From positions 1,798,001 through 1,862,000 of the forward strand of contig JAHRBS010000003.1 in the NCBI GenBank assembly GCA_024305745.1: a stretch of 64,000 bases of DNA, in the 5' to 3' direction. Positions 33,466 to 45,206 of this stretch are shown here, piece after piece. The translations under genes were made by a program, and so were the position numbers. The stretch comes from Polyporus tsugae (Eukaryota; Basidiomycota; Agaricomycetes; Polyporales; Polyporaceae). Position 1 is the first letter of the stretch. Every line of letters begins with the position of its first letter. Below the pieces are notes generated by a model. That model saw only the letters and a list, made by a program, of their open reading frames with translations. It did not search any database and had not been told where the DNA came from.

Positions 33466-33880
33466 CAGGGAGACTTACGAGACAAGCAAGGGCGTCGATG
33501 AGCACTTGTGCAGCGAGAGTGGAGCAAGGCTCAATGGTCAGGGCTGGAGACAAGATGTATTGAGCGAAGTATCTAACAAGCGAAATACAGCGAGGCTTAC
33601 CTAGAGACAAGAGGTCAAAACTGAGGTCTCCAGGTAGTGAAGTACAGGTCCTTATGTATGTACAGAGGACAATGGGAAACCGGGACAATAGGTGACTATG
33701 GTTATGAGAGAACAATAGGAACATAACAATAGCGACGACGGACAATAACGACCTATTGTGCTAACAAACAAAGAACGAGATACAATGCAACGGAGAACAA
33801 TGAGTGCGACGTAAAGGGTAGATCGTCCGGAACAGGAAACTAAGATGCTGGGTATAGGTGCCAATGGGCTGTTCATGACA
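33466..33880 (-). repeat. Larger part of the A-2 3' LTR
   Basis: Continues the LTR begun at 29891-29922, after the duplicated CAGGG, and ends TTCATGACA next to the polypurine tract. Subtype resembles II, with CATACATAAGG instead of TATATAAGG at the promoter. Confidence 0.9.
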
Positions 33881-36800
33881 GTACCCCCCTCCTAAGGGTC
33901 GTGCCTTCACGACCAAGTCTTCTTGTTGAGGGGACCAGGTGCTTCTCTGTGCGTTGAATGGAATTTCTGCATGAGTTGTGGCATGTTTGCAAGGTCTGCC
34001 ACGTCTTCCCAACTGTTGTGTTCTGGGCCCCAACCCTTCCAGTGTACAAGGTACTGCAGTTTCTTCCACCGCCCGTACCGCTGTGAGTCCAATATGGCCT
34101 CCACTTTGTACTCCTCCTCCCCTTCAATCTCGATTGCGGCTGGTTCAGGTAGGTGTCATCCAGGGAGTGAGCTCTCTTTGTGGGGAGCAACAGGGAAACA
34201 TGGAACACTGGATGGATTGCAACATCTTTGGGGAGCTTGAGTTCGTAGGCCAAGTTGCCCACCTTCCGTTTGACTTGGTATGGTCCAGCGTACTGATCTA
34301 CCAGTTTCCTTCACACACCTGGAACACAGAAGTTCTTTATGTTGAGCCACACCTTCTGACCCTCCTTGAACTCGGGAGCTTCACTGACATAGCAGTCGTA
34401 GTGCTCCTTCATCCGTTCTGCCGTAAGGACCAAGGCAGCTGTCGCATCCTCCCTTGCCTGTCGCAACTCCTCCCTCCGTTCATCTGCTGTAGGCACAGCT
34501 GTGGACAGCATTGAAATGTGGAACTGGTGTTCAAAGCCGTATATAAGGTAGAATGGCGAGTATCCTGTTGATGAATATTTGTGCGAGTTGAAGGCGAACT
34601 CTGCAATCGGCAGCCACTTGACCCAGTCGTCGCGCCCTTGAGAGCAGTACATGTGCAGGTACGCTTTGATCTCCTGGTTCCACTGTTCCAATTGCCCGTC
34701 CATCTGTGGGTGATACGCCGTAGACGTTGCACTTTCAATGCCAAGACCCTTGAGGATCGCACGGAAGAGCTTGCTCGAGAACTGGGGCCCACGATCAGAG
34801 ATGATCTTCTATGGCAGCCCGTGAAGACGAAAATGTTCTCGGATGAAGTTGTCAGCAGCTCCTTCTGTGTCGATCTCCTCGGTGCAAGGAATACGATGTA
34901 TCATCTTTCCATGCTGATCAGCGATGAGCTGAAGCGCGTTGTATCCATCCACCTCTGGGAGTCCAGTGATGAAGTCGCATGTCACAATCTGGCCTGGGCC
35001 ATCAGTGATTTCGTTTGGTTGAAGAGGACCGTGCGGTTTGGCATGCGAACCCTTGCCACGGCGACAGGTGTTGCAGGTCTCAACGTAATCCTTAATGAAC
35101 TTTGCCATGCCTGGCCACCAGTAGTTTCGCGTGACCAACTCCAATGTCTTCGACTGCCCAGGGTGTCCGGCAGGCGGGAGGTCGTGGTGGATGTGTACAA
35201 TCTCAGCATGCAGTGCACTGTCCTTGGGGACATAGACTTTGCCTCAGTACAGTAGCAGGCCTTGCTCACTGTTCCAGTCCACCAAGTCATTCTGAAGATG
35301 CGCTGGGCCAAGTTTGTCCAGTTTACTGAGTGCCTCCATGACCTCCTGCTTGCGCTCTCTGCACTCGCAGATGCATCAAAGCAGTGCCTTCTCTAGAACC
35401 ACCGATAGATGCCCTCTCTTGGCTGCCAATACCCAGAATTGTTCTGGCTGCAACAAGACTCGACTGAGATTGCCATCTGCATCCTCGTGCTGGTGGTTGG
35501 GCCGTCTCGACAGTGCATCGGCCCTACCATTAGATGTCCCAGGCTTGTGCGAGATGACAAAGTCAAATCGTGACAGGTACAGAGCCCATCATGCCTGCCT
35601 GCGCGTGGGGTTCTGTGCTGTGTGCCAATACTCGAGGTCCTTGCGGTCCAACTGGATCTCGAACACACTGGGGAGACCCTCGAGATAGTGACACCAGGCC
35701 TGCAGGGCACGAATGATGGCAAGCATCTCCTTGTCGTAGATCTCATAGTTGCGTTCAGCGTCGTTCATCAACTCGGAGTGAAAAGCGATGGGGTGCCATT
35801 TGCCGTCTTCCCCCTCCTGAGACAGAACCGCGCCCGTGGCGAAGCCAGATGCGTCCACTTTGATGCAGGTGTTGCAGTCTGGATCATAGATTGTCAGGAC
35901 AGGGCTTCTGGTGAAGCAGCACTTGAGTTTGTCAAAGGCAGACTGCTCTTCATCTCCCCATTGCCATGGCACATTGCCCGTGAGGTGATCCAAGGGTTTG
36001 CAGATGACACTAAAGTCCTTTATGAACCGCCAATAGAAGTGTGCAAAACCGCGGAACTTCCGTACATCTGTGGCGTTCTGAGGGACAGGTCAATCCGCAA
36101 TACCCTTCACCTTCACCGGATCTATCTCTACGCAGTTCTCCGAGATGAGTACGCCGAGGTATTCCACCTTAGGCTGTTCGAACTCGCACTTCTCTGGCTT
36201 GCAGAACAGGTCGTTCTCCTTAAGACATTTCAGGACCTCGCGCACCAATGTGCGGTGTTCCTCGAGACTGTCGGTGAATATGAGGATGTTGTTGAGGTAG
36301 ATAGTGACTTTGCCGAGTATGATGAGGTCCTTGAAGATGTCATTCATGGGTGCAGAGAATGTGCTAAGTGAATTGGCTAGCCCAAAGAACATAACATTCG
36401 GCTCGAACAGCCCTCGATTGGTCACAAAGGCAGCCTTCCACTCATCGCCGGCCTTAACCTGCACATTGTTGTATCCCCAGCGAATATTGAGCTTTGTGAA
36501 GTACTTGGCCTTCTTGAGTCAATTCATCAGATCCAATACCAACAGTAGCGGGTAACGGTTCTTAATGGTGATCTCGTTGAGTTGCCGATAGTCCTGGACT
36601 GGACGTAGGCTACCATCCTTCTTCTTGACAAAGAAGAACGGCGATGACATTGGTGACTTCAACTCTTGAATATAGCCTTTGGCCAAGTTCTCAGTGAGAA
36701 ACTTGTCAAGCTCTCCTTGTTCACTGGGCAATAGGGGGTACAAACGGGAATGGAACATCTTTGCATCAGGCACGAGCTCTATCGCATGGTCATAGGGTCC

Positions 36801-37688
36801 GTGTTCTGGCAAATATTCGGACACCTCTTTCGAGAACACATGCAAGTATTCGTGATAGTGCTCGGGTACGATCTCTTTGACAGGGCGGACTTCCTTCTTC
36901 TGGTACTCTTGCTCAGCGAGTTGTTGCGAATATGTGTACGTCGCTGAAGCAAACAGTTGCGGAGCACCATAAAGGTGTTGTCCATCCTCCCATGCATCGA
37001 GAAGAGACGTCTCAGTTCCATCCCACCACGGCAGGAATCCTGGCGGCCAGGGCCTATTCTCCTCCTTCTCCTCAGTCATCACAGCCGCACACACCCTTCC
37101 AACCTTCCTAACCTTCTTTGCCCGTCGAGGACCATGGCGCGCCGTAAGCCGTACCTCTGTATCATGCGCTTTGGTCTCGACAGGTTCAGAGGTTCTCTGG
37201 TTAGCCAGGCATATCTCTGGACATCTCAACAGGCGCAGCGAGCCACGTTCCCAGTCTACTTCAGGGTTGTGCTCGTGTAGCCAGTCCAGGCCGATGATGA
37301 CATCCTCTTCTCCTATATCTGTCACTACAAAGACCACCTTCTCCCTGTGGTCTCCGATTGCCATATCCAACATGGCAACCTCTGTGATTGTACCATCACG
37401 GTTTTCTGAACCGTCAATGTTGTACAGAGGAATTGGCCTTGCCAACTTCCTCGTCGTAACCCTATTCTGTTCTACAAATCGTCTATGTAGGAACTTAGTA
37501 GTAGCACCGCTATCTACCATAGCTACAATGTCCTTATGTCGCTGCTTGCCGATTAACTGTACCGGTATATGAAAGTGTTGACCATCATGATTTACTTCAT
37601 ATACAAACGATGAACCCAGTACAGAAAATCGACTATTACTACAAGAACCAGCACGTGCAGCGTCCAATGCGGTTCTAATCAAAAACCC
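33881..37688 (-). pseudogene. Pol of A-2
   Basis: Protease to RT from 37682 to 36519 is open and closely matches A-1 and A-3 (DSGATTKFL, VKKKDGSLRPVQDYR), ending at the shared TGA (DLMN*LKK). Later parts show RNase H (KVDASGFATGAVLS) and integrase (NYWWPGMAKFIKDYVET, CDFITGLPEVDG), with stops shared with other copies (RRQA*WAL, GLP*KII). The RT box reads YLNN, both catalytic Asp lost. The integrase C-terminus and chromodomain (EAILDSQRYGRWKKLQ, WGPEHNSWEDVADL) are more diverged than the upstream part, suggesting a recombinant between subfamilies. Confidence 0.87.
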
Positions 37689-39060
37689 TCTTTCTTATCG
37701 ACCACCGTAAGGGCAGCAATCTTCTCCTCCATTGCCTTGAGCTGGGCCTTGAGTGTCGTGAGCTCGTCGGTACTGGATGAGGAAGAAGAGGCAGCCCGTT
37801 GGCCCTCAACCTTGGGCTTTGGGCAGCGGAACGCGGGATGTCCTTTCTCGCCGCAGTTCCAGCACTCTCCATCAAACTTCTTCTTGCCTGAACCGGAGGC
37901 GGCTGCCATTTCACCCGTCTTCTTCTATCCAAATTGCTTCGGCCGTTCTCCCTCGCGCACGGCAAGTTGCTGGTCCATCTGCAGCGCGACTTTCTGGATC
38001 TTGGTGAGGTCCGAGATGTCGTGCGCTGTGGTCGCGAAGGCGTCGTCGATCTTGTAAGGGAGCACCGTGCGGTACCGTTTGCACTTGTCCACATCACCGA
38101 ACCTGGTGCGAGCAGTGATGGCGTTGAACTGACTGGTATAGTCCTTGACAGTGCCAAGCCGATGCGAAGCCTTGCAGAGTTTGGTGAGTTCTGCGATGGC
38201 CGCTTCCTTGTCGTTCACAGCACAGAAATGCGCCTTGAATGACCCTTCGAAGGCTGCAAAGTCCGACCACGCAACATTGCCGCTGGCCACCGTGACGATG
38301 TATGGACCGGCCCATTCAGCAGCGCCACTGGTCAACTTGTTGAGGATCGTGATTCAGTGGATCTCGTGCGTGACACCTTGCGCCTCGAGAAGATCGTAGT
38401 AGATGCGGGCATTGGCTACAAAGCGAGGCCCTTCCTGCGCGAGTTTTCCATTGTACTCGCGAGGGGCGATTTGAGAGAGGAGTTTGGAAACATCGAAGGG
38501 GGCGGGCGTGGCCATGATGGAAGCGGGTGATGAGGGTGGAGAGGGACTTGGCACGGGTGAGGGACCTGGCACAGGTGAGGGGCTACTCGGGGTGTTAAGA
38601 ACAACAGTTTGTGGTGGAGGGGTCCCTGCCGGAGAGGGTGTGGGTGGAGGGTTGGATGTTCATTGCGCAATACGGTAACTGGCTAGCGTAAGTGCTTGGC
38701 CAAGTGGAATGGATCCCAACAAGGGTGATCCGCTGGGAGTGGGGATGCGACTAGGAGCATGGCTAGGGGGACGTGTGCCTGGTCGGCTGATTGCAGCAGC
38801 AGAGGCTGCTCGTGGGAGGCGGTTGGGGTTGGTGGGGACTCTGGGTCGTGACTGGGTGATGAGATCGTTCTGCTCTGGGGCGGTTGCGACAAAACTGGGA
38901 TACTGAGACCAGCTTTCCTCGTCCCAGTCAAAGGTGTTTGACCGGTTGGGGCAGGGTTGTTGTTCGCAGATGTACCACCATGAGTCGAACTTGTGCCAAT
39001 GCTGGTCTTCGACCGCGACGACGTGGAAGACGTGCCCGTATGTACTGCAGCTCGCCAGGT
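37679..39060 (-). pseudogene. Gag of A-2
   Basis: N-terminal module at about 39058-38920 (SCSTYGHVFHV...DQHWH...WWYICEQQPCPNR), a Pro/Ser-rich spacer, and a capsid-like core from MATPAPFDVSKLL at about 38515. A TGA at about 38354 interrupts HEIRW (reads HEIH*). The shared TAG before the CCHC knuckle is at 37925 (KQFG*KKK). The knuckle CWNCGEKGHPAFRC lies at about 37853. The frame ends at the slippery site. Confidence 0.8.
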
Positions 39061-39453
39061 TGTTGGAACTCGCTTCCTATCCAAGGAACAGAGACGGCAG
39101 GTGCACAATCCAACACTGTCTGCTCAGCCTCCTCGGCCTATTGCTGTGTCTTAACCACAAGGGACACGAGCCCAGGGGTGTCCTGCCTTGGCTTTGTTTC
39201 GCCGCCTTTCTCTAGCCTCCCACGCCGTGAGGCGGACCACTTCTGTCAGTGCCGGGGTCTCGGGTTAGGAGCTTTCCACGCACTGTACCACTAAAAGTGG
39301 CAAGCCTCCAGTTGAATCAAGACCACGTCCGATGGTGTGACTAGAGCGTGCACTATGCTAGGCCAACACAGAGGATCAAAAGTGCGTACCATATGAGAAG
39401 GAAAGGGAAAGGGTTGTGGGTACGCCAGTGCTTGTGAAGTAGTTTTGACCTAA

Positions 39454-39897
39454 TATTACAACTGGCCGTCGAGTAAGGACCAGGGAGACTTACAAGACGA
39501 GCAAGGGCGTCGACGAGCCCTTGTGCAGCGAGAGTGGAGCAAGGCTCAATGGTCAGGGCTGGAGACAAGATGTATTGAGTAAGTAGGTGTCTACGAGCGA
39601 AATACAGTGAGGCTTACCTGGAGACAAGAGGTCAAAACTGAGGTCTCCAGGTAGCGAAGTACAGGTCCTTATATATGTACAGAGGACAATGGGAAACCAG
39701 GACAATAGGTGACTATGGTTATGAGAGAACAATAGGAATATAACAATAGTGACGACAGACAATAAGGAGCTATTGTGCTAAAGAAAAAAGGACGAGATAC
39801 AATGCAACAGAGAACAATAAGTATGACGTGAGAAGTAGTTCATCTGGAACAGGAAACTAAGGCACTGGTAACAGGCGCCAATGGGGCATTTGTAACA
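39454..39897 (-). repeat. 5' LTR of A-2
   Basis: 444 bp; on the plus strand TATTACAACTGG (TG changed to TA) to TTTGTAACA. The self-priming site AGGTCAAAACT lies beside it on the minus strand. The promoter box reads ATATATAAGG. Confidence 0.9.
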
Positions 39898-40707
39898 GCA
39901 TATTGGAACTTCTGGTTCTTGTACGTCAACATCCATGCGTCGCATGCTAGATGAGTGGCAATGTGTGTGTGCAGGCAAAGGAGAATACCTGGCAGTGTTC
40001 TCGATGCCAGGAGAAGTGGCTGCCTTGCGTTTGGCAAGATGGTGAGTAACGTCATCGACATTACCTGGGTTCTGTTGACGGCTGATGGATATTACTCATG
40101 ATCAGAGCGTGAGAGACTCGGTCTGGGCCGAGAACCACACATTCTCGATGGGCTGATGGAGCTCAAATCACATCCTTCAACGCTTATCTCGCATTCTGAG
40201 GAGGATTCCTATCCTTCTCTAGGAAATAAAGCAGGCCTTATGTTGAGTGGTGCGATGCAAGAGCTCGCCCTTGTGCAACGTCAAACCCTTGCTGCAGAAC
40301 AGAAGGCAGCTGCTGCGGAGCATAATGTTATCACCACTCAATGGCTGGCCAGAGCTACTGAACACAGGGCCTCTGCGATCAAACATTTGGCGGCTCCAAC
40401 CTGGTATGATGCGAATTCGCCCAGGTTGGGCAAGAACGTGGATGATAGTGGGTGGGTCTATCAGGTGTTTACGAACCAGATTAACCACTCATTGTCAACT
40501 CGCGGTATATTTCTTGTAATCCCAATTTTTGAGTACTTTTTTCCTTACATGTTTCTATTTTTAACTTGAAGTTGTGATGGATATTGTTGGAGGTGCAATA
40601 ATGGTCATGTCCTTGTTCTAGCATGATATGACAACACCTGTGACATATGGTCGCATTCATCCTTGCAAACAAGTAATTTACAGTCCATACGTATACACCG
40701 TTTAGTT

Positions 40708-41700
40708 TCACCCATTCTTGACCAGACGTTTGATGGTTAACACTTGACATTCTGCTGCGGCTGCCTGCTGTTCCGCTAAGCATGCCTGGCAATCAGCAGA
40801 AATTACTTCCCGCTCAGCAGTGACTACCTGACGTGACAGGAGGTCAAGTCTGGTGGTTGGCTTGGGACTTGCGGAACGCTCCCCTTTGTAACTTAGAAGG
40901 TAAGGTTGACAATTTAAACCGATCCATTCGCATTCTTGAAATTTGCCAGTTAGTGTGGTAAATTTGAATGAAGTGGATTCCTTACCAGTTTCTCATGTGC
41001 AGTAGATCTCTTCCGCCTCGCAGCTCAGACACTTCCATGTCCTACCTTCTCCCTAACAACAATTCTGCCCCTTCATGATACATTGCTCATACGGTAACTC
41101 CCGTGCACGAGCAAGTTGGTTGATCAATCCTTTGGGATGCTTGCTCGTGTCGAGATGGGTGGAGAAGAGGATGGCATCACTACAGGATGGAATGACATTG
41201 CTGTTGGCAAGTATGAAGTCGACGATCTTGTGATACTTAGCCTCGCAGAGTTCAGTCATGGTGGCGGCATTTGTTGCAATAGGCCGATTCTGGAGGGCCA
41301 GTCAGCTTGTTAACCAACAATATTATGGAGTAACGACCCACATTGTCCAAACCATTGTCTCCATGTGCAGCAAATATGCTTGTTTTAGCCTCATCATATG
41401 CCGCGAGTTCGACATCACCTTCTGACATCTCCTGGTCCTTGCACATCTGTTTGTGCATGGGATGAAAATTAGGCTTGTTAATCATTATATTTTTCTAGAA
41501 CTGAGTACAGTGATTGATACCTTTTTCAGCAGAGGTGCGGCTTATAAGGTCATGTCGGACAGAGCGAGGCAACTGTTTTCGTCGTCAGATATCTCGATGG
41601 GAAGTTGGCTCGTCTGTACATGTTGACGCTCTATAGAATTAGCTATGTAGTCATTCCAAAGTAGTAGCCTCATGTGATGCTTACTTGCCGGATGAGACAT
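40708..41700 (-). pseudogene. Unrecognised gene, paralogue 2 (inverted, decayed)
   Basis: Candidate start ATG at 41700 with a 16-bp first exon and GTAAGC donor. The middle region carries FILANSNVIPSC...LFSTHLDTSKHPKGLINQL. A TAG follows NCC at about 41056, then TWKCLSCEAEEIYC. A GT-AG intron (about 40923-40977) sits at the same place as in paralogues 1 and 3, followed by ECEWIGLNCQPYLLS. The C-terminus is Ala/Gln-rich (CLAEQQAAAAECQVLT) and stops at 40708. The order LD-x3-(H/Y)P, Trp-Lys-Cys, intron, GL-x2-(E/Q)P-(H/Y)-LL and Ala/Gln segment is that of its paralogues. Exons between 41300 and 41680 are not resolved. Confidence 0.55.
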
Positions 41701-41830
41701 ATTGAAATGGTTTGGGTAGTCTGAATTGTGGGGGATTGATAGATGGGGTGACAAAAGGAGGAGGAGGAGGACGGCGCCATTGTAAATGCAATGCGTAGTA
41801 GAGGAGGACCATTTTGAGATGCACTCTATA

Positions 41831-41840
41831 AGATGTATAA
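41831..41840 (-). promoter_or_regulatory. Upstream box of paralogue 2
   Basis: TTATACATCT on the minus strand, 131 bp before the candidate ATG; variant of the TTATACGTCC box of paralogues 1 and 3. Confidence 0.4.
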
Positions 41841-42109
41841 CACCCTGAAGGATGCCAGTGACAGACAGCAGGTGGTGATAGGGAATGGTCGGGATAACAG
41901 TGAAGAGTCAGAAATTGCCAAACATGACCGACAGCACGTGATTGTGACTCAACGTGCCCAAGGCTCACACTGTGACACCATGAGTAATAAGTTAATTTCG
42001 TAAGCTGTGTCCTTGGTCAAGTCGACGTTGTTGATCCCCTCAGCGGTTTTTGTAACTTCATTCTGTTCGTTGGTCGACCGTAAGGGTGATTTCCCTAGCC
42101 TGCGGGGCC

Positions 42110-42119
42110 TTATACGTCC
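42110..42119 (+). promoter_or_regulatory. Upstream box of paralogue 3
   Basis: TTATACGTCC, 114 bp before the ATG at 42233; identical to the box at 29421-29430. Confidence 0.5.
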
Positions 42120-42232
42120 CACACCCTGGCTCATTTCATGGTATTTGGTCGAGTTTAACTGTTATCCTAGTCCTACACACACCTGCAATCTTTTTTTCCA
42201 ACCCCACTACTCAAAATCTCACCTGATCTGTA

Positions 42233-42944
42233 ATGCAAGATACATCCGCTCGTAGACCGCATATGGTAAGTTGTTGTGTACGGTTCACAACGCTGTCTGA
42301 CACCTTGTACACAGAACCCTCACCCCCTTGTGACAATGTTGACAATCCTGCCTTCCCACATAGATGCAGCAGCTAATTGTCGACTTCAAGAGCGACAGAA
42401 TCAATGTGAGCGCCAATTCTTCAATAGCATCAGCAGAGAATGCAAACACATCATATTGCCATGCGACCTTGACCATACAAAGTATCCTGCTAGTATTGTG
42501 GAACTGTTGGCATGTGCTCGAGAGGAATACTGTGGAGGCTGTTCCGACCCTATGTCGCCAAGCACTCAACATGACGGTCCTACTTGGAAATGTCTGCCAT
42601 GCGCCGTAGAGAATAGAGAGTGTGATTGGGAAGATGGTCGGTGCTAATATGTTTCTCCCCCTATGCACATATGTACTAATAGTGCATGTCGAAAAGTATG
42701 TGAAAGGTATGGGCTCAGACGTGAACCACATCTGCTAGAAGAAGACACTGTCCTCACCCTAGAGACGTATCAAAGCCACAAGCACGCACTCATAGCCCAG
42801 CAAACAGACACTGTTGAGCACAAGGCTGCGATGGACTATCGACAAACTGGGGCAATGGAGCGCCATCTTGCCACTGGCGAACACATTCAGGCTAGTGGAT
42901 CCAGTGGCTTCATAGGCTGCTCACTCCTACGGGAGAACATTTAG
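42233..42944 (+). CDS. Unrecognised small Cys-rich gene, paralogue 3 (3 exons)
   Basis: Exons join(42233..42265, 42315..42636, 42697..42944) form an uninterrupted 200-residue frame. Landmarks: MQDTSARRPHM in exon 1; CKHIILPCDLDHTKYPASI, EEYCGGC and TWKCLPCAVENRECDWED in exon 2; CERYGLRREPHLLEE in exon 3; the tail is His/Ala/Gln-rich. The second intron falls right after WED/G, as in both paralogues, which supports the model. Cys pairs (CGGC, CLPC) with a nearby Cys could form a small metal site. No signal peptide or membrane segment is seen. It is the only copy in the window without a stop. Function unknown; donor GTCGGT of intron 2 is not ideal. Confidence 0.65.
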
Positions 42945-43708
42945 TCACCTATGTTGTATTTCCGCATGTATCTACCAGCAGAGTTTGGGTAGTTGACTCC
43001 TTTCAGATGTGGGGCGCAACTGTACGGCGATATACGTTGTCCAGTGTCAGCTTTAAATTTACGGTTCTCTAATTGTACATTGTGGTGAATATGCAGCTTC
43101 CATTCACCTGAAAAGTATGTTGTATTGTCCCTCAAATGATTGACCTAAACCCTATCTAAATTATGATTTATGCGTCATAGAGGATTCAAACTGATGACGT
43201 CCTAAGCCATTAGATCATGCTCGTCACCATGTCACCCACTTGGCACCTAACATCCATATCATTCACCACCTGATCATCCTTCGCAAGTCCTCCCTTGTCA
43301 CTGTCGCATCACTGCTCCACCCACACTGTCAATCCACATCTTGCATCTGAAAACTATGCAGGGTGTTATATGTTCTACAGAGCAAATCTGTTTGTATCCG
43401 TGCCTAGTATTTTGTTTCCTCCTTGTGCCTACCTAGGTGTCATTTCGATCCTTTCAACCCAGCTTATATCCTCCTTCAACACCTTGTTTTTGCCACGAAT
43501 CATGCCCTCTTCTACAGGTGAGGGCATTTTTATTGAATTCTGTGTAGTATTCCCCCCTAATTTCCACTTCAATGTAGCGTCTAGCAGAGTTCAAGTTCAA
43601 GACCACGTGAGCCACTGACATTGATACCGGTTGTGTACCTTGGAATGGTTGCTTATAATTGTTCCTCGGATCTGTTCAAATAGCATGCACTGGACGACTG
43701 AAAGTACC
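42945..43708. other. No gene seen; one tRNA-like fragment
   Basis: No supported coding frame. On the minus strand near 43170-43235 a stretch with GATCTAATGGCTTAGGA and GTTTGAATCC resembles RNA polymerase III A and B boxes, but no cloverleaf can be folded. The stretch ends at the B-2 LTR. Confidence 0.4.
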
Positions 43709-45206
43709 TGTCACAGTTTTTTGCACCACATTTGGTACCGCAGTCACAGCCACCAACCCTAACCCAGGGATCACCCACTTCCAGACTCCAGCCTGGACAC
43801 TGGTCATCATTATGTAATAGTACTTACTGTTACGACTGGACATCGAGTAAGGATCAGAGATACGTACGAGACGAGCAGGAGTGCCGACAAGCACTTGTGC
43901 AGCGAGAGCGGAGCAAGGCTCAACGGTCAGGGCTGGAGACAAGATGTATTGAGTGAGGTAACTAACAAGGGAAATACAGCAAGGCTTACCTGGAGACAAG
44001 AGGTCAAAACTGAGGTCTCCAGGCAGCGAAGTACAGGTCCTTATATACGTATAGAGGACAATGAGAACCCGGGGACAATAGGTAACTATGGACACGGGTG
44101 AACAATGGAAACAGAAAAATAGTGACAACGGACAATAAGGAGCTATTGTGCTGAGGAACAAAGGACAAGATACAATGCAACGGAGAACAATAAGTACGAT
44201 GTGAGAAGTAGATCATCCGAAAAAGGAAACTAAGGCGCTGGTAGCAGGTGCCAAATGGAACGTTCATGACACTTACCTCTTTGTTCTCCTTTTGGACTGG
44301 CTCACCTGCCATCAGTGCTCAAGCCTGCCCTGAAGGCAGGTGGTCTGTGCACCTGTCATGTATAGTATATAAGGGCTGTGATGTGGGCTCAGAGACCTTA
44401 GATTCTGTCTCTTGTTCACTCTCCCATCATCTGTAGGCAGCTTAACAGCCCCTGCCATCCTCTGCCTTCTAGTCTAGGTCAATCTATCCTCTACTTCTGT
44501 TGCCACCCTCTGTGTGTCTCCACCAGTGAGCCCCCCCTTTTGTTTGTTTTGTGGCACAGTTGTTCAGCTGTGACATTAGACAGAATCTCACACCTAGGCC
44601 CCTGGTTCAGTGCCCAAGTCACTAGCCAGCTGTCTCTCTTCCCCCCAGGAGTTTTATACACGTTTATTATCCCCCATTCCCTCCAAGGAGCAAGACCTCC
44701 AGGAGTTTACCCGTCGCCACTTCAAGAGGCACAGTCATCTCCCAGTCCAGGACCAGATATCCTGTGTACTTGTGGACTCTGCTGAGGATCCCCTTCGCTA
44801 CCGCCTTCGGGAGCACGCACCTCTGGTCCCTCGTCGCAAGGCTCTGCCTCAACCTGTCCCCTACGCCCGACCTTTGCCCAACACACCCCGCATCCAGGCA
44901 CCCACGCCCACGCTACCAACCCCTGTCCTACCACTACCTATCTCCCTTGCGTGCCACATCTCTGCTGCACCACTCCCAGCTTTCACCTGCACTGATATCA
45001 ATGACCTCGCTATCATTGAGACCAAGGCCCACGCCATCCTCAAGCACCTCTAGGCCGTCTTCGACCGCAAGGTGCTACTCGACGACCTTCCACACGACCA
45101 TTGTCTAGCCATCCAACGCATTGGTGACCAACTCGAGTGGATCAGTGACAACATCAACCACAGTGGATCCAACTGGACCCACCGTCAACAACAGAGCATC
45201 GACTGG
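43709..45206 (+). mobile_element. Gypsy B-2, 5' end only
   Basis: LTR 43709-43837 plus 44277-44575 (interrupted by a solo A LTR), then the leader region matching 8485-9115 of B-1. Ends abruptly at 45206 where C-1 begins; gag and pol are absent. The open leader frame contains one TAG (HL*AVF at about 45051). Confidence 0.88.
43838..44271 (-). repeat. Solo LTR of family A inside the B-2 LTR
   Basis: 434 bp, TGTTACGACTGG...TTCATGACA, bracketed by CTTAC (43833-43837 and 44272-44276). The undisturbed target (TACTTACCTCTTTG) is seen in B-1 near 8185. Confidence 0.95.

Larger units (their letters stand above)
29891..39897 (-). mobile_element. Ty3/gypsy chromovirus A-2 with copia C-2 nested in its 3' LTR
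   Basis: 3' LTR 29891-29922 plus 33466-33880, internal part 33881-39453, 5' LTR 39454-39897. The flanks GTATA (29886-29890) and GCATA (39898-39902) form a 5-bp target duplication with one later change. The insertion lies in the coding part of an unrecognised host-like gene. gag and pol carry several stops. Confidence 0.9.
29548..40569 (+). pseudogene. Unrecognised gene, paralogue 1, split by the A-2/C-2 retrotransposon nest
   Basis: Left part: a short first exon may start at ATG 29548; the main exon is open from about 29612 to 29890 and ends VVLPPNLDCRRYPAG. Right part: 39903-40041 continues in the same frame with LELLVLVRQHP and NTWQCSRCQEKWLPCVWQD. A GT-AG intron (40042-40105) leads to ERLGLGREPHILDG and an Ala/Gln-rich tail (LAAEQKAAAAEHNV). 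Aligned to paralogue 3 the two halves join without gap exactly at the transposon target site. A TAG at 39948 lies in the right half, so decay continued before or after the split. No domain is recognised; the paired Cys-x2-Cys and Trp residues could bind metal. First exon and 3' end are uncertain. Confidence 0.7.

Noticed and set aside
34581..35255. Long frames antisense to pol (224-249 codons, also at 16881, 35622, 52350, 59180 and 60227)
   Set aside because: Each is the reverse shadow of conserved RT, RNase H or integrase sequence and has no independent start or homology.
43170..43235. Possible tRNA or SINE on the minus strand
   Set aside because: A- and B-box-like words are present, but acceptor and anticodon stems do not pair.
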